Below, piece after piece: positions 25,572-40,178 of a stretch of DNA of 64,000 nucleotides. Within the stretch, counting starts at the first letter, position 1. Every line of letters starts with the position of its first letter. The notes under the pieces were generated by a model. It was not told where the DNA came from. It saw nothing but the letters and a program-made list of their open reading frames with translations, and ran no database searches. Source of the stretch: Leptoclinus maculatus (taxonomy: Eukaryota; Chordata; Actinopteri; Perciformes; Stichaeidae); contig JAVDOI010000179.1 in the NCBI GenBank assembly GCA_032191485.1, positions 62,001 to 126,000 on the forward strand, written 5' to 3'. Made by a program: the position numbers and the translations under genes.

Positions 25572-27092
25572 TAACATTTATTGTAGTCGTCATTATATAC
25601 ATATGAAATGTAACCTCTGCATTTAACCAATCTCTAGCATATTTAGCGCAGTGGTCTGGGTTTAGTGTCTTGCTCAGGTACACTTCAGCACAGGACATGT
25701 AGCAGCCAAGGATGGAACCCTCTCTACCCAATGAGCCACGGTATTTATCATCACACAGTTGTAAAAATTGGTTGTAGAATGGAAAAATAACAACTCCACA
25801 GAGGACAGCTGGACAGCTCTGAGGTAGGACGCAACATATTTGATGAACTGCATCAGATATGCTACTGGTTTACACGACAGGAGTTTGGTGCGAGTATCTT
25901 ACCACAGCATCCTACATCGGACACACCGGAAGCCTGAAGTGAGCTCTGAAGCAGACTGGTGCAGACTTCCTGCCCCCAGGTAGTAGCTGGCTTCTCGGAG
26001 CCAATGCTGACGGTGAGCGTTTGAACTGTGCGGAAGACTCAGTCGCGCTCTTGAGTCCTGCATGGTTATAGGTCGCTGTGTGGCTTATTGGTCTTTGTGT
26101 GGGGCAAGCCACAGGCTGCCGTCAGCAGAGTGTAAAGATGGTCGTCCAGTCTTCAATGCTACCTGGGGGAAGGAAGTCTGCACCAGTCTGCCTCAGAGCT
26201 CACTTCAGGCTTCCAGTGTGTCCGATGTAGGATGATGGGGTAAGATACTCTCACCAAACTCCTGTCGTGTAAACCAGTAGCATATCTGACCTGTAACATT
26301 GGATTCAGAATAGATTTTGTCCGTTAGCACTTTTCGTAATTTGGCTTAGAATGTTTGGTGCCACTATAATAATTTAAGGATTACCTAATCCCTCCTTGAA
26401 TATCAAATCGTTAACATTGATTATTTACTGAGAGTTAAGTACAGTAAAACTTAGAGAGCTTTGCTTATAGGAGGGATATTTTGAAATACAGTATTTATAA
26501 TCATACAGTTGTAAAATAATTAACTAACTACCGGTATGTAAAATGTTGGGATTTACTCTAACATCGTTATATCTGGACCCTGGTCTTGCCGCTGCCGTAG
26601 TTCTGTCATATGCATGCTTAGATTCCATGGCTTCTTTTCTTGGACCAATGCTGACGGTGAGCGTTTGAACTGTCGGGGAGAGACAGTCGCGTCTCTTAAG
26701 TCCTGCATGGTGAAATGTGCTGTGTTGGGCAATGCTGTCAGTGTTGATAGAGGGCGGTCAGTCTTCTTCCTGAAGTATGTCATCTGCCAGTCTGCGTTAG
26801 GGTACTTCCGGTGTAGGATGATGGGGTAAGATACTCTCACCAAACTCCTGTCGTGTAAACCAGTAGCATATCTGACCTGTAACATTGGATTCAGAATAGA
26901 TTTTGTCCGTTAGCACTTTTCGTAATTTGGCTTAGTATGTTTGGTGCCACTATAATAATTTAAGGATTACCTAATCCCTCCTTGAATATCAAATCGTTAA
27001 CATTGATTATTTACTTAGTAGAATATGAAAGAACTTAGCTTACAGGAGAGAAAGGGAAATGTATACATCTTTATTTAAAAAATATAATGAAT
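25572..27092 (+). repeat. Array 2 unit 3 (AB)
   Basis: A 1521-bp unit. It lacks TCCGATG near 26813, which shortens the shared tail of block B. Confidence 0.85.
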
Positions 27093-28035
27093 TAACATTT
27101 ATTGTAGTCGTCATTATATACATATGAAATGTAACCTCTGCATTTAACCAATCTCTAGCATATTTAGCGCAGTGGGCTGGGTTTAGTGTCTTGCTCAGGT
27201 ACACTTCAGCACAGGACATGTAGCAGCCAAGGATGGAACCCTCTCTACCCAATGAGCCACGGTATTTATCATCACACAGTTGTAAAAATTGGTTGTAGAA
27301 TGGAAAAACAACAACTCCACAGAGGACAGCTGGACAGCTCTGAGGCTCTGAGGTAGGACGCAACATATTTGATGAACTGCATCAGATATGCTACTGGTTT
27401 ACACGACAGGAGTTTGGTGCGAGTATCTTACCACAGCATCCTACATCGGACACACCGGAAGCCTGAAGTGAGCTCTGAAGCAGACTGGTGCAGACTTCCT
27501 GCCCCCAGGTAGTAGCTGGCTTCTCGGAGCCAATGCTGACGGTGAGCGTTTGAACTGTGCGGAAGACTCAGTCGCGCTCTTGAGTCCTGCATGGTTATAG
27601 GTCGCTGTGTGGCTTATTGGTCTTTGTGTGGGGCAAGCCACAGGCTGCCGTCAGCAGAGTGTAAAGATGGTCGTCCAGTCTTCAATGCTACCTGGGGGAA
27701 GGAAGTCTGCACCAGTCTGCCTCAGAGCTCACTTCAGGCTTCCAGTGTGTCCGATGTAGGATGATGGGGTAAGATACTCTCACCAAACTCCTGTCGTGTA
27801 AACCAGTAGCATATCTGACCTGTTACATTGGATTCAGAATAGATTTTGTCCGTTAGCACTTTTCGTAATTTGGCTTAGTAGGTTTGGTGCCACTATAATA
27901 ATTTAAGGATTACCTAATCCCTCCTTGAATATCAAATCGTTAACATTGATTATTTACTTAGTAGAATATGAAAGAACTTAGCTTACAGGAGAGAAAGGGA
28001 AATGTATACATCTTTATTTCAAAAATATAATGAAT
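27093..28035 (+). repeat. Array 2 unit 4 (A only)
   Basis: A 943-bp unit without B, closely like unit 2. Confidence 0.85.
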
Positions 28036-29571
28036 TAACATTTATTGTAGTCGTCATTATATACATATGAAATGTAACCTCTGCATTTAACCAATCTCTA
28101 GCATATTTAGCGCAGTGGGCTGGGTTTAGTGTCTTGCTCAGGTACACTTCAGCACAGGACATGTAGCAGCCAAGGATGGAACCCTCTCTACCCAATGAGC
28201 CACGGTATTTATCATCACACAGTTGTAAAAATTGGTTGTAGAATGGAAAAATAACAACTCCACAGAGGACAGCTGGACAGCTCTGAGGCTCTGAAGTAGG
28301 ACGCAACATATTTGATGAACTGCATCAGATATGCTACTGGTTTACACGACAGGAGTTTGGTGCGAGTATCTTACCACAGCATCCTACATCGGACACACCG
28401 GAAGCCTGAAGTGAGCTCTGAAGCAGACTGGTGCAGACTTCCTGCCCCCAGGTAGTAGCTGGCTTCTCGGAGCCAATGCTGACTGTGAGCGTTTGAACTG
28501 TGCGGAAGACTCAGTCGCGCTCTTGAGTCCTGCATGGTTATAGGTCGCTGTGTGGCTTATTGGTCTTTGTGTGGGGCAAGCCACAGGCTGCCGTCAGCAG
28601 AGTGTAAAGATGGTCGTCCAGTCTTCAATGCTACCTGGGGGAAGGAAGTCTGCACCAGTCTGCCTCAGAGCTCACTTCAGGCTTCCAGTGTGTCCGATGT
28701 AGGATGATGGGGTAAGATACTCTCACCAAACTCCTGTCGTGTAAACCAGTAGCATATCTGACCTGTAACATTGGATTCAGAATAGATTTTGTCCGTTAGC
28801 ACTTTTCGTAATTTGGCTTAGTATGTTTGGTGCCACTATAATAATTTAAGGATTACCTAATCCCTCCTTGAATATCAAATCGTTAACATTGATTATTTAC
28901 TGAGAGTTAAGTACAGTAAAATTTAGAGAGCTTTGCTTATAGGAGGGATATTTTGAAATACAGTATTTATAATCATACAGTTGTAAAATAATTAACTAAC
29001 TACCGGTATGTAAAATGTTGGGATTTACTCTAACATCGTTATATCTGGACCCTGGTCTTGCCGCTGCCGTAGTTCTGTCATATGCATGCTTAGATTCCAT
29101 GGCTTCTTTTCTTGGACCAATGCTGACGGTGAGCGTTTGAACTGTCGGGGAGAGACAGTCGCGTCTCTTAAGTCCTGCATGGTGAAATGTGCTGTGTTGG
29201 GCAATGCTGTCAGTGTTGATAGAGGGCGGTCAGTCTTCTTCCTGAAGTATGTCATCTGCCAGTCTGCGTTAGGGTACTTCCGGTGTCCGATGTAGGATGA
29301 TGGGGTAAGATACTCTCACCAAACTCCTGTCGTGTAAACCAGTAGCATATCTGACCTGTAACATTGGATTCAGAATAGATTTTGTCCGTTAGCACTTTTC
29401 GTAATTTGGCTTAGTAGGTTTGGTGCCACTATAATAATTTAAGGATTACCTAATCCCTCCTTGAATATCAAATCGTTAACATTGATTATTTACTTAGTAG
29501 AATATGAAAGAACTTAGCTTACAGGAGAGAAAGGGAAATGTATACATCTTTATTTCAAAAATATAATGAAT
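28036..29571 (+). repeat. Array 2 unit 5 (AB)
   Basis: A 1536-bp unit. It shares the variants GCTCTGAAGTAGG and GCTGACTGTGAGC with unit 7. Confidence 0.85.
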
Positions 29572-31692
29572 TAACATTTATTGTAGTCGTCATTATATAC
29601 ATATGAAATGTAACCTCTGCATTTAACCAATCTCTAGCATATTTAGCGCAGTGGTCTGGGTTTAGTGTCTTGCTCAGGTACACTTCAGCACAGGACATGT
29701 AGCAGCCAAGGATGGAACCCTCTCTACCCAATGAGCCACGGTATTTATCATCACACAGTTGTAAAAATTGGTTGTAGAATGGAAAAACAACAACTCCACA
29801 GAGGACAGCTGGACAGCTCTGAGGTAGGACGCAACATATTTGATGAACTGCATCAGATATGCTACTGGTTTACACGACAGGAGTTTGGTGCGAGTATCTT
29901 ACCACAGCATCCTACATCGGACACACCGGAAGCCTGAAGTGAGCTCTGAAGCAGACTGGTGCAGACTTCCTGCCCCCAGGTAGTAGCTGGCTTCTCGGAG
30001 CCAATGCTGACGGTGAGCGTTTGAACTGTGCGGAAGACTCAGTCGCGCTCTTGAGTCCTGCATGGTTATAGGTCGCTGTGTGGCTTATTGGTCTTTGTGT
30101 GGGGCAAGCCACAGGCTGCCGTCAGCAGAGTGTAAAGATGGTCGTCCAGTCTTCAATGCTACCTGGGGGAAGGAAGTCTGCACCAGTCTGCCTCAGAGCT
30201 CACTTCAGGCTTCCAGTGTGTCCGATGTAGGATGATGGGGTAAGATACTCTCACCAAACTCCTGTCGTGTAAACCAGTAGCATATCTGACCTGTAACATT
30301 GGATTCAGAATAGATTTTGTCCGTTAGCACTTTTCGTAATTTGGCTTAGAATGTTTGGTGCCACTATAATAATTTAAGGATTACCTAATCCCTCCTTGAA
30401 TATCAAATCGTTAACATTGATTATTTACTGAGAGTTAAGTACAGTAAAACTTAGAGAGCTTTGCTTATAGGAGGGATATTTTGAAATACAGTATTTATAA
30501 TCATACAGTTGTAAAATAATTAACTAACTACCGGTATGTAAAATGTTGGGATTTACTCTAACATCGTTATATCTGGACCCTGGTCTTGCCACTGCCGTAG
30601 TTCTGTCATATGCATGCTTAGATTCCATGGCTTCTTTTCTTGGACCAATGCTGACGGTGAGCGTTTGAACTGTCGGGGAGAGACAGTCGCGTCTCTTAAG
30701 TCCTGCATGGTGAAATGTGCTGTGTTGGGCAATGCTGTCAGTGTTGATAGAGGGCGGTCAGTCTTCTTCCTGTAGTATGTCATCTGCCAGTCTGCGTTAG
30801 GGTACTTCCGGTGTCCGATGTAGGATGATGGGGTAAGATACTCTCACCAAACTCCTGTCGTGTAAACCAGTAGCATATCTGACCTGTAACATTGGATTCA
30901 GAATAGATTTTGTCCGTTAGCACTTTTCGTAATTTGGCTTAGTATGTTTGGTGCCACTATAATAATTTAAGGATTACCTAATCCCTCCTTGAATATCAAA
31001 TCGTTAACATTGATTATTTACTGAGAGTTAAGTACAGTAAAACTTAGAGAGCTTTGCTTATAGGAGGGATATTTTGAAATACAGTATTTATAATCATACA
31101 GTTGTAAAATAATTAACTAACTACCGGTATGTAAAATGTTGGGATTTACTCTAACATCGTTATATCTGGACCCTGGTCTTGCCGCTGCCGTAGTTCTGTC
31201 ATATGCATGCTTAGATTCCATGGCTTCTTTTCTTGGACCAATGCTGACGGTGAGCGTTTGAACTGTCGGGGAGAGACAGTCGCGTCTCTTAAGTCCTGCA
31301 TGGTGAAATGTGCTGTGTTGGGCAATGCTGTCAGTGTTGATAGAGGGCGGTCAGTCTTCTTCCTGAAGTATGTCATCTGCCAGTCTGCGCTAGGGTACTT
31401 CCGGTGTCCGATGTAGGATGATGGGGTAAGATACTCTCACCAAACTCCTGTCGTGTAAACCAGTAGCATATCTGACCTGTAACATTGGATTCAGAATAGA
31501 TTTTGTCCGTTAGCACTTTTCGTAATTTGGCTTAGTATGTTTGGTGCCACTATAATAATTTAAGGATTACCTAATCCCTCCTTGAATATCAAATCGTTAA
31601 CATTGATTATTTACTTAGTAGAATATGAAAGAACTTAGCTTACAGGAGAGAAAGGGAAATGTATACATCTTTATTTCAAAAATATAATGAAT
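29572..31692 (+). repeat. Array 2 unit 6 (ABB)
   Basis: A 2121-bp unit with two consecutive B blocks (markers near 30430 and 31022); the only such unit in the window. Confidence 0.85.
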
Positions 31693-33228
31693 TAACATTT
31701 ATTGTAGTCGTCATTATATACATATGAAATGTAACCTCTGCATTTAACCAATCTCTAGCATATTTAGCGCAGTGGGCTGGGTTTAGTGTCTTGCTCAGGT
31801 ACACTTCAGCACAGGACATGTAGCAGCCAAGGATGGAACCCTCTCTACCCAATGAGCCACGGTATTTATCATCACACAGTTGTAAAAATTGGTTGTAGAA
31901 TGGAAAAATAACAACTCCACAGAGGACAGCTGGACAGCTCTGAGGCTCTGAAGTAGGACGCAACATATTTGATGAACTGCATCAGATATGCTACTGGTTT
32001 ACACGACAGGAGTTTGGTGCGAGTATCTTACCACAGCATCCTACATCGGACACACCGGAAGCCTGAAGTGAGCTCTGAAGCAGACTGGTGCAGACTTCCT
32101 GCCCCCAGGTAGTAGCTGGCTTCTCGGAGCCAATGCTGACTGTGAGCGTTTGAACTGTGCGGAAGACTCAGTCGCGCTCTTGAGTCCTGCATGGTTATAG
32201 GTCGCTGTGTGGCTTATTGGTCTTTGTGTGGGGCAAGCCACAGGCTGCCGTCAGCAGAGTGCAAAGATGGTCGTCCAGTCTTCAATGCTACCTGGGGGAA
32301 GGAAGTCTGCACCAGTCTGCCTCAGAGCTCACTTCAGGCTTCCAGTGTGTCCGATGTAGGATGATGGGGTAAGATACTCTCACCAAACTCCTGTCGTGTA
32401 AACCAGTAGCATATCTGACCTGTAACATTGGATTCAGAATAGATTTTGTCCGTTAGCACTTTTCGTAATTTGGCTTAGTATGTTTGGTGCCACTATAATA
32501 ATTTAAGGATTACCTAATCCCTCCTTGAATATCAAATCGTTAACATTGATTATTTACTGAGAGTTAAGTACAGTAAAATTTAGAGAGCTTTGCTTATAGG
32601 AGGGATATTTTGAAATACAGTATTTATAATCATACAGTTGTAAAATAATTAACTAACTACCGGTATGTAAAATGTTGGGATTTACTCTAACATCGTTATA
32701 TCTGGACCCTGGTCTTGCCGCTGCCGTAGTTCTGTCATATGCATGCTTAGATTCCATGGCTTCTTTTCTTGGACCAATGCTGACGGTGAGCGTTTGAACT
32801 GTCGGGGAGAGACAGTCGCGTCTCTTAAGTCCTGCATGGTGAACTGTGCTGTGTTGGGCAATGCTGTCAGTGTTGATAGAGGGCGGTCAGTCTTCTTCCT
32901 GAAGTATGTCATCTGCCAGTCTGCGTTAGGGTACTTCCGGTGTCCGATGTAGGATGATGGGGTAAGATACTCTCACCAAACTCCTGTCGTGTAAACCAGT
33001 AGCATATCTGACCTGTAACATTGGATTCAGAATAGATTTTGTCCGTTAGCACTTTTCGTAATTTGGCTTAGTATGTTTGGTGCCACTATAATAATTTAAG
33101 GATTACCTAATCCCTCCTTGAATATCAAATCGTTAACATTGATTATTTACTTAGTAGAATATGAAAGAACTTAGCTTACAGGAGAGAAAGGGAAATGTAT
33201 ACATCTTTATTTAAAAAATATAATGAAT
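31693..33228 (+). repeat. Array 2 unit 7 (AB)
   Basis: A 1536-bp unit with the B marker near 32557; closely like unit 5. Confidence 0.85.
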
Positions 33229-34756
33229 TAACATTTATTGTAGTCGTCATTATATACATATGAAATGTAACCTCTGCATTTAACCAATCTCTAGCATATT
33301 TAGCGCAGTGGGCTGGGTTTAGTGTCTTGCTCAGGTACACTTCAGCACAGGACATGTAGCAGCCAAGGATGGAACCCTCTCTACCCAATGAGCCACGGTA
33401 TTTATCATCACACAGTTGTAAAAATTGGTTGTAGAATGGAAAAACAACAACTCCACAGAGGACAGCTGGACAGCTCTGAGGTAGGACGCAACATATTTGA
33501 TGAACTGCATCAGATATGCTACTGGTTTACACGACAGGAGTTTGGTGCGAGTATCTTACCACAGCATCCTACATCGGACACACCGGAAGCCTGAAGTGAG
33601 CTCTGAAGCAGACTGGTGCAGACTTCCTGCCCCCAGGTAGTAGCTGGCTTCTCGGAGCCAATGCTGACTGTGAGCGTTTGAACTGTGCGGAAGACTCAGT
33701 CGCGCTCTTGAGTCCTGCATGGTTATAGGTCGCTGTGTGGCTTATTGGTCTTTGTGTGGGGCAAGCCACAGGCTGCCGTCAGCAGAGTGTAAAGATGGTC
33801 GTCCAGTCTTCAATGCTACCTGGGGGAAGGAAGTCTGCACCAGTCTGCCTCAGAGCTCACTTCAGGCTTCCAGTGTGTCCGATGTAGGATGATGGGGTAA
33901 GATACTCTCACCAAACTCCTGTCGTGTAAACCAGTAGCATATCTGACCTGTAACATTGGATTCAGAATAGATTTTGTCCGTTAGCACTTTTCGTAATTTG
34001 GCTTAGAATGTTTGGTGCCACTATAATAATTTAAGGATTACCTAATCCCTCCTTGAATATCAAATCGTTAACATTGATTATTTACTGAGAGTTAAGTACA
34101 GTAAAACTTAGAGAGCTTTGCTTATAGGAGGGATATTTTGAAATACAGTATTTATAATCATACAGTTGTAAAATAATTAACTAACTACCGGTATGTAAAA
34201 TGTTGGGATTTACTCTAACATCGTTATATCTGGACCCTGGTCTTGCCGCTGCCGTAGTTCTGTCATATGCATGCTTAGATTCCATGGCTTCTTTTCTTGG
34301 ACCAATGCTGACGGTGAGCGTTTGAACTGTCGGGGAGAGACAGTCGCGTCTCTTAAGTCCTGCATGGTGAAATGTGCTGTGTTGGGCAATGCTGTCAGTG
34401 TTGATAGAGGGCGGTCAGTCTTCTTCCTAAAGTATGTCATCTGCCAGTCTGCGTTAGGGTACTTCCGGTGTCCGATGTAGGATGATGGGGTAAGATACTC
34501 TCACCAAACTCCTGTTGTGTAAACCAGTAGCATATCTGACCTGTAACATTGGATTCAGAATAGATTTTGTCCGTTAGCACTTTTCGTAATTTGCCTTAGA
34601 ATGTTTGGTGCCACTATAATAATTTAAGGATTACCTAATCCCTCCTTGAATATCAAATCGTTAACATTGATTATTTACTTAGTAGAATATGAAAGAACTT
34701 AGCTTACAGGAGAGAAAGGGAAATGTATACATCTTTATTTAAAAAATATAATGAAT
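33229..34756 (+). repeat. Array 2 unit 8 (AB)
   Basis: A 1528-bp unit with the B marker near 34085; it lacks the 8-bp duplication. Confidence 0.85.
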
Positions 34757-36292
34757 TAACATTTATTGTAGTCGTCATTATATACATATGAAATGTAACC
34801 TCTGCATTTAACCAATCTCTAGCATATTTAGCGCAGTGGGCTGGGTTTAGTGTCTTGCTCAGGTACACTTCAGCACAGGACATGTAGCAGCCAAGGATGG
34901 AACCCTCTCTACCCAATGAGCCACGGTATTTATCATCACACAGTTGTAAAAATTGGTTGTAGAATGGAAAAATAACAACTCCACAGAGGACAGCTGGACA
35001 GCTCTGAGGCTCTGAAGTAGGACGCAACATATTTGATGAACTGCATCAGATATGCTACTGGTTTACACGACAGGAGTTTGGTGCGAGTATCTTACCACAG
35101 CATCCTACATCGGACACACCGGAAGCCTGAAGTGAGCTCTGAAGCAGACTGGTGCAGACTTCCTGCCCCCAGGTAGTAGCTGGCTTCTCGGAGCCAATGC
35201 TGACGGTGAGCGTTTGAACTGTGCGGAAGACTCAGTCGCGCTCTTGAGTCCTGCATGGTTATAGGTCGCTGTGTGGCTTATTGGTCTTTGTGTGGGGCAA
35301 GCCACAGGCTGCCGTCAGCAGAGTGTAAAGATGGTCGTCCAGTCTTCAATGCTACCTGGGGGAAGGAAGTCTGCACCAGTCTGCCTCAGAGCTCACTTCA
35401 GGCTTCCAGTGTGTCCGATGTAGGATGATGGGGTAAGATACTCTCACCAAACTCCTGTCGTGTAAACCAGTAGCATATCTGACCTGTAACATTGGATTCA
35501 GAATAGATTTTGTCCGTTAGCACTTTTCGTAATTTGGCTTAGAATGTTTGGTGCCACTATAATAATTTAAGGATTACCTAATCCCTCCTTGAATATCAAA
35601 TCGTTAACATTGATTATTTACTGAGAGTTAAGTACAGTAAAACTTAGAGAGCTTTGCTTATAGGAGGGATATTTTGAAATACAGTATTTATAATCATACA
35701 GTTGTAAAATAATTAACTAACTACCGGTATGTAAAATGTTGGGATTTACTCTAACATCGTTATATCTGGACCCTGGTCTTGCCGCTGCCGTAGTTCTGTC
35801 ATATGCATGCTTAGATTCCATGGCTTCTTTTCTTGGACCAATGCTGACGGTGAGCGTTTGAACTGTCGGGGAGAGACAGTCGCGTCTCTTAAGTCCTGCA
35901 TGGTGAAATGTGCTGTGTTGGGCAATGCTGTCAGTGTTGATAGAGGGCGGTCAGTCTTCTTCCTGTAGTATGTCATCTGCCAGTCTGCGTTAGGGTACTT
36001 CCGGTGTCCGATGTAGGATGATGGGGTAAGATACTCTCACCAAACTCCTGTCGTGTAAACCAGTAGCATATCTGACCTGTAACATTGGATTCAGAATAGA
36101 TTTTGTCCGTTAGCACTTTTCGTAATTTGGCTTAGTATGTTTGGTGCCACTATAATAATTTAAGGATTACCTAATCCCTCCTTGAATATCAAATCGTTAA
36201 CATTGATTATTTACTTAGTAGAATATGAAAGAACTTAGCTTACAGGAGAGAAAGGGAAATGTATACATCTTTATTTCAAAAATATAATGAAT
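34757..36292 (+). repeat. Array 2 unit 9 (AB)
   Basis: A 1536-bp unit with the B marker near 35621. Confidence 0.85.
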
Positions 36293-37827
36293 TAACATTT
36301 ATTGTAGTCGTCATTATATACATATGAAATGTAACCTCTGCATTTAACCAATCTCTAGCATATTTAGCGCAGTGGGCTGGGTTTAGTGTCTTGCTCAGGT
36401 ACACTTCAGCACAGGACATGTAGCAGCCAAGGATGGAACCCTCTCTACCCAATGAGCCACGGTATTTATCATCACACAGTTGTAAAAATTGGTTGTAGAA
36501 TGGAAAAACAACAACTCCACAGAGGACAGCTGGACAGCTCTGAGGCTCTGAGGTAGGACGCAACATATTTGATGAACTGCATCAGATATGCTACTGGTTT
36601 ACACGACAGGAGTTTGGTGCGAGTATCTTACCACAGCATCCTACATCGGACACACCGGAAGCCTGAAGTGAGCTCTGAAGCAGACTGGTGCAGACTTCCT
36701 GCCCCCAGGTAGTAGCTGGCTTCTCGGAGCCAATGCTGACGGTGAGCGTTTGAACTGTGCGGAAGACTCAGTCGCGCTCTTGAGTCCTGCATGGTTATAG
36801 GTCGCTGTGCGGCTTATTGGTCTTTGTGTGGGGCAAGCCACAGGCTGCCGTCAGCAGAGTGTAAAGATGGTCGTCCAGTCTTCAATGCTACCTGGGGGAA
36901 GGAAGTCTGCACCAGTCTGCCTCAGAGCTCACTTCAGGCTTCCAGTGTGTCCGATGTAGGATGATGGGGTAAGATACTCTCACCAAACTCCTGTCGTGTA
37001 AACCAGTAGCATATCTGACCTGTAACATTGGATTCAGAATAGATTTTGTCCGTTAGCACTTTTCGTAATTTGGCTTAGAATGTTTGGTGCCACTATAATA
37101 ATTTAAGGATTACCTAATCCCTCCTTGAATATCAAATCGTTAACATTGATTATTTACTGAGAGTTAAGTACAGTAAAACTTAGAGAGCTTTGCTTATAGG
37201 AGGGATATTTTGAAATACAGTATTTATAATCATACAGTTGTAAAATAATTAACTAACTACCGGTATGTAAAATGTTGGGATTTACTCTAACATCGTTATA
37301 TCTGGACCCTGGTCTTGCCACTGCCGTAGTTCTGTCATATGCATGCTTAGATTCCATGGCTTCTTTTCTTGGACCAATGCTGACGGTGAGCGTTTGAACT
37401 GTCGGGTTAGACAGTCGCGTCTCTTAAGTCCTGCATGGTGAAATGTGCTGTGTTGGGCAATGCTGTCAGTGTTGATAGAGGGCGGTCAGTCTTCTTCCTG
37501 AAGTATGTCATCTGCCAGTCTGCGTTAGGGTACTTCCGGTGTCCGATGTAGGATGATGGGGTAAGATACTCTCACCAAACTCCTGTCGTGTAAACCAGTA
37601 GCATATCTGACCTGTAACATTGGATTCAGAATAGATTTTGTCCGTTAGCACTTTTCGTAATTTGGCTTAGAATGTTTGGTGCCACTATAATAATTTAAGG
37701 ATTACCTAATCCCTCCTTGAATATCAAATCGTTAACATTGATTATTTACTTAGTAGAATATGAAAGAACTTAGCTTACAGGAGAGAAAGGGAAATGTATA
37801 CATCTTTATTTCAAAAATATAATGAAT
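36293..37827 (+). repeat. Array 2 unit 10 (AB)
   Basis: A 1535-bp unit with the B marker near 37157. It has a private change in B (GTCGGGTTAGACAG near 37402). Confidence 0.85.
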
Positions 37828-38026
37828 TAACATTTATTGTAGTCGTCATTATATACATATGAAATGTAACCTCTGCATTTAACCAATCTCTAGCATATTT
37901 AGCGCAGTGGTCTGGGTTTAGTGTCTTGCTCAGGTACACTTCAGCACAGGACATGTAGCAGCCAAGGATGGAACCCTCTCTACCCAATGAGCCACGGTAT
38001 TTATCATCACACAGTTGTAAAAATTG
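37828..38026 (+). repeat. Array 2 unit 11 (truncated A)
   Basis: Only the first 199 bp of block A remain. Similarity stops after GTTGTAAAAATTG, inside the unit, where unrelated sequence starts. Confidence 0.85.
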
Positions 38027-38250
38027 CTATTCGGGGCTGTTTGTGGCTTGGTTTGTCCTTTTCCCCTCAATGCTTATCTCAAAGACCACAGAACCGAGTG
38101 TTTCATCTACACTCAGCGTGACATCAGAAGAGATCAGTACAGCCGGCTGTATTGTTTATTAACTTTGTTTGAGGATAATGTGAAGTTTTATTTGTACATA
38201 AGCTCTGATTCATCATGTCTAACCAGGAAGTTGGCAGCTGAAGTGTTGAC
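38027..38250. other. Unassigned sequence between array 2 and the gypsy LTR
   Basis: I see no repeat family or coding signature here. The open frames that cross it begin in the satellite and have no recognisable content. Confidence 0.5.
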
Positions 38251-38657
38251 TGTAACGGGTAATGTAGGACCCAGGCGCAGTACGACGGACACCAGAGGTA
38301 ATTTTAACTAGAGTTTTATTTCTCACAGGAAGCAGAATCAGATGGCAGGATCTCGTGGTCAGGAACGGAAGGCTGGGTGAATTACCGGGGCAGAGGCAAG
38401 GCGGGGTAGTCCAAAACAGGCAGGGTCGGTAACAGGGAATCAGTCCAAAGGGGTGTGCGGGAAAGTCTTGCATGGAAGCGGAGAACGATCTGGCAGTGAG
38501 TGTGTGTAAGGCTGGGGCTTAAATAGTGGCAGAAGCAGGGTGAGCAGGTGAGAGTAGTGAGCTTGATGAGGTGAGAGTGGCAGCCAGGTGCGCTGAATGA
38601 ACTGATTAGGTGAGTGAGAGGTGGAAAGGACAGAGTAGTAGTGGCAGAGCTGTGACA
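38251..38657 (-). mobile_element. Ty3/gypsy-type 3' LTR
   Basis: On the minus strand this 407-bp segment begins TGTCACAGCT and ends CCGTTACA, the TG...CA ends expected of an LTR. A purine run with nine Gs (38658-38675, read on minus) directly precedes it, as a polypurine tract does. A TATA-like TATTTAAG (about 38518-38525) and a poly(A) signal AATAAA (38315-38320) lie inside, both on the minus strand. It sits immediately downstream of a gypsy pol remnant. No second LTR is present, so this is the 3' end of a truncated element. Confidence 0.8.
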
Positions 38658-38742
38658 GAACCCCCCCCCTCAAGGGACGGCTCCGGAAGTCCCAAAAACC
38701 AAAACGTCTGCCAAGGGCGGGCGGTGGGGGCCCGGAGGAGGG

Positions 38743-39085
38743 TTAGAACTCCTCCGAGGCCGCCGAGTCAGAGTCCACCGCCGGGTGGGTGGAGGGGTTC
38801 CGGTGGCAGGGTTCCTTGGCCCTAGAGGACGGACCCTCATAGTCCGCACCGGGAACCTGCTGGGTGTTTCTGGCAGTCGTCTTGGTCCTCGACGGTTGTT
38901 CTGGGTGCTGCTGATGAAACCTTGCGATGAGTCGGGGGTCGCAGATGTTCCGAGTCGGCACCCATTGCCTCTCCTCCGGACCATATCCTTCCCAGTCGAC
39001 CAGGTATTGAAGCCCTCGCCCCCAGCGGCGGGAACGCAACAGACGATGAATGGTGTAGACCGGACCTCCTCCTTGACCGCCTTTT
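38743..39085 (-). pseudogene. Ty3/gypsy pol C-terminus with chromodomain (5'-truncated)
   Basis: The minus-strand frame reads [19 protein letters not shown], the hallmark of the chromodomain at the integrase C-terminus of vertebrate chromovirus-type Ty3/gypsy elements. In life this domain steers integration toward chromatin marks. It is followed by the proline- and arginine-rich tail usual for fish copies, a stop at about 38743, a polypurine tract and the LTR. Upstream, recognisable similarity (a YTIHRLL stretch) fades near 39085. Protease, reverse transcriptase, RNase H and the integrase core are all missing, so this is a dead 3' fragment. The family call is firm; the exact lineage is not determined. 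Confidence 0.8.
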
Positions 39086-40124
<1,039 letters not shown>

Positions 40125-40178
40125 AACACTGACGTCTGTCCTGACAACACACCTAACCCCCTCGTGGGTCGGGGTCCT

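Larger units (their letters stand above)
23101..38026 (+). repeat. Tandem array 2: composite A/B satellite
   Basis: A second array starts immediately after array 1. The marker TAACATTTATTGTAG recurs at 23101, 24629, 25572, 27093, 28036, 29572, 31693, 33229, 34757, 36293 and 37828. The spacings of 943, 1521-1536 and 2121 bp are explained by block A (943 bp) alone, A plus B (about 593 bp), or A plus two B. A and B share a roughly 100-bp core (CCAATGCTGACGGTGAGC...) and a tail of about 270 bp (TCCGATGTAGGATGATGGGG to GATTATTTAC), so B looks like a deleted and modified relative of A. Repeated short open frames on both strands are by-products; none is a gene. Confidence 0.95.

Noticed and set aside
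23194..37968. Recurring 66-110 codon open frames in array 2, on both strands
   Set aside because: They overlap each other in antisense, include SINE-derived sequence, and gain or lose stops between copies.
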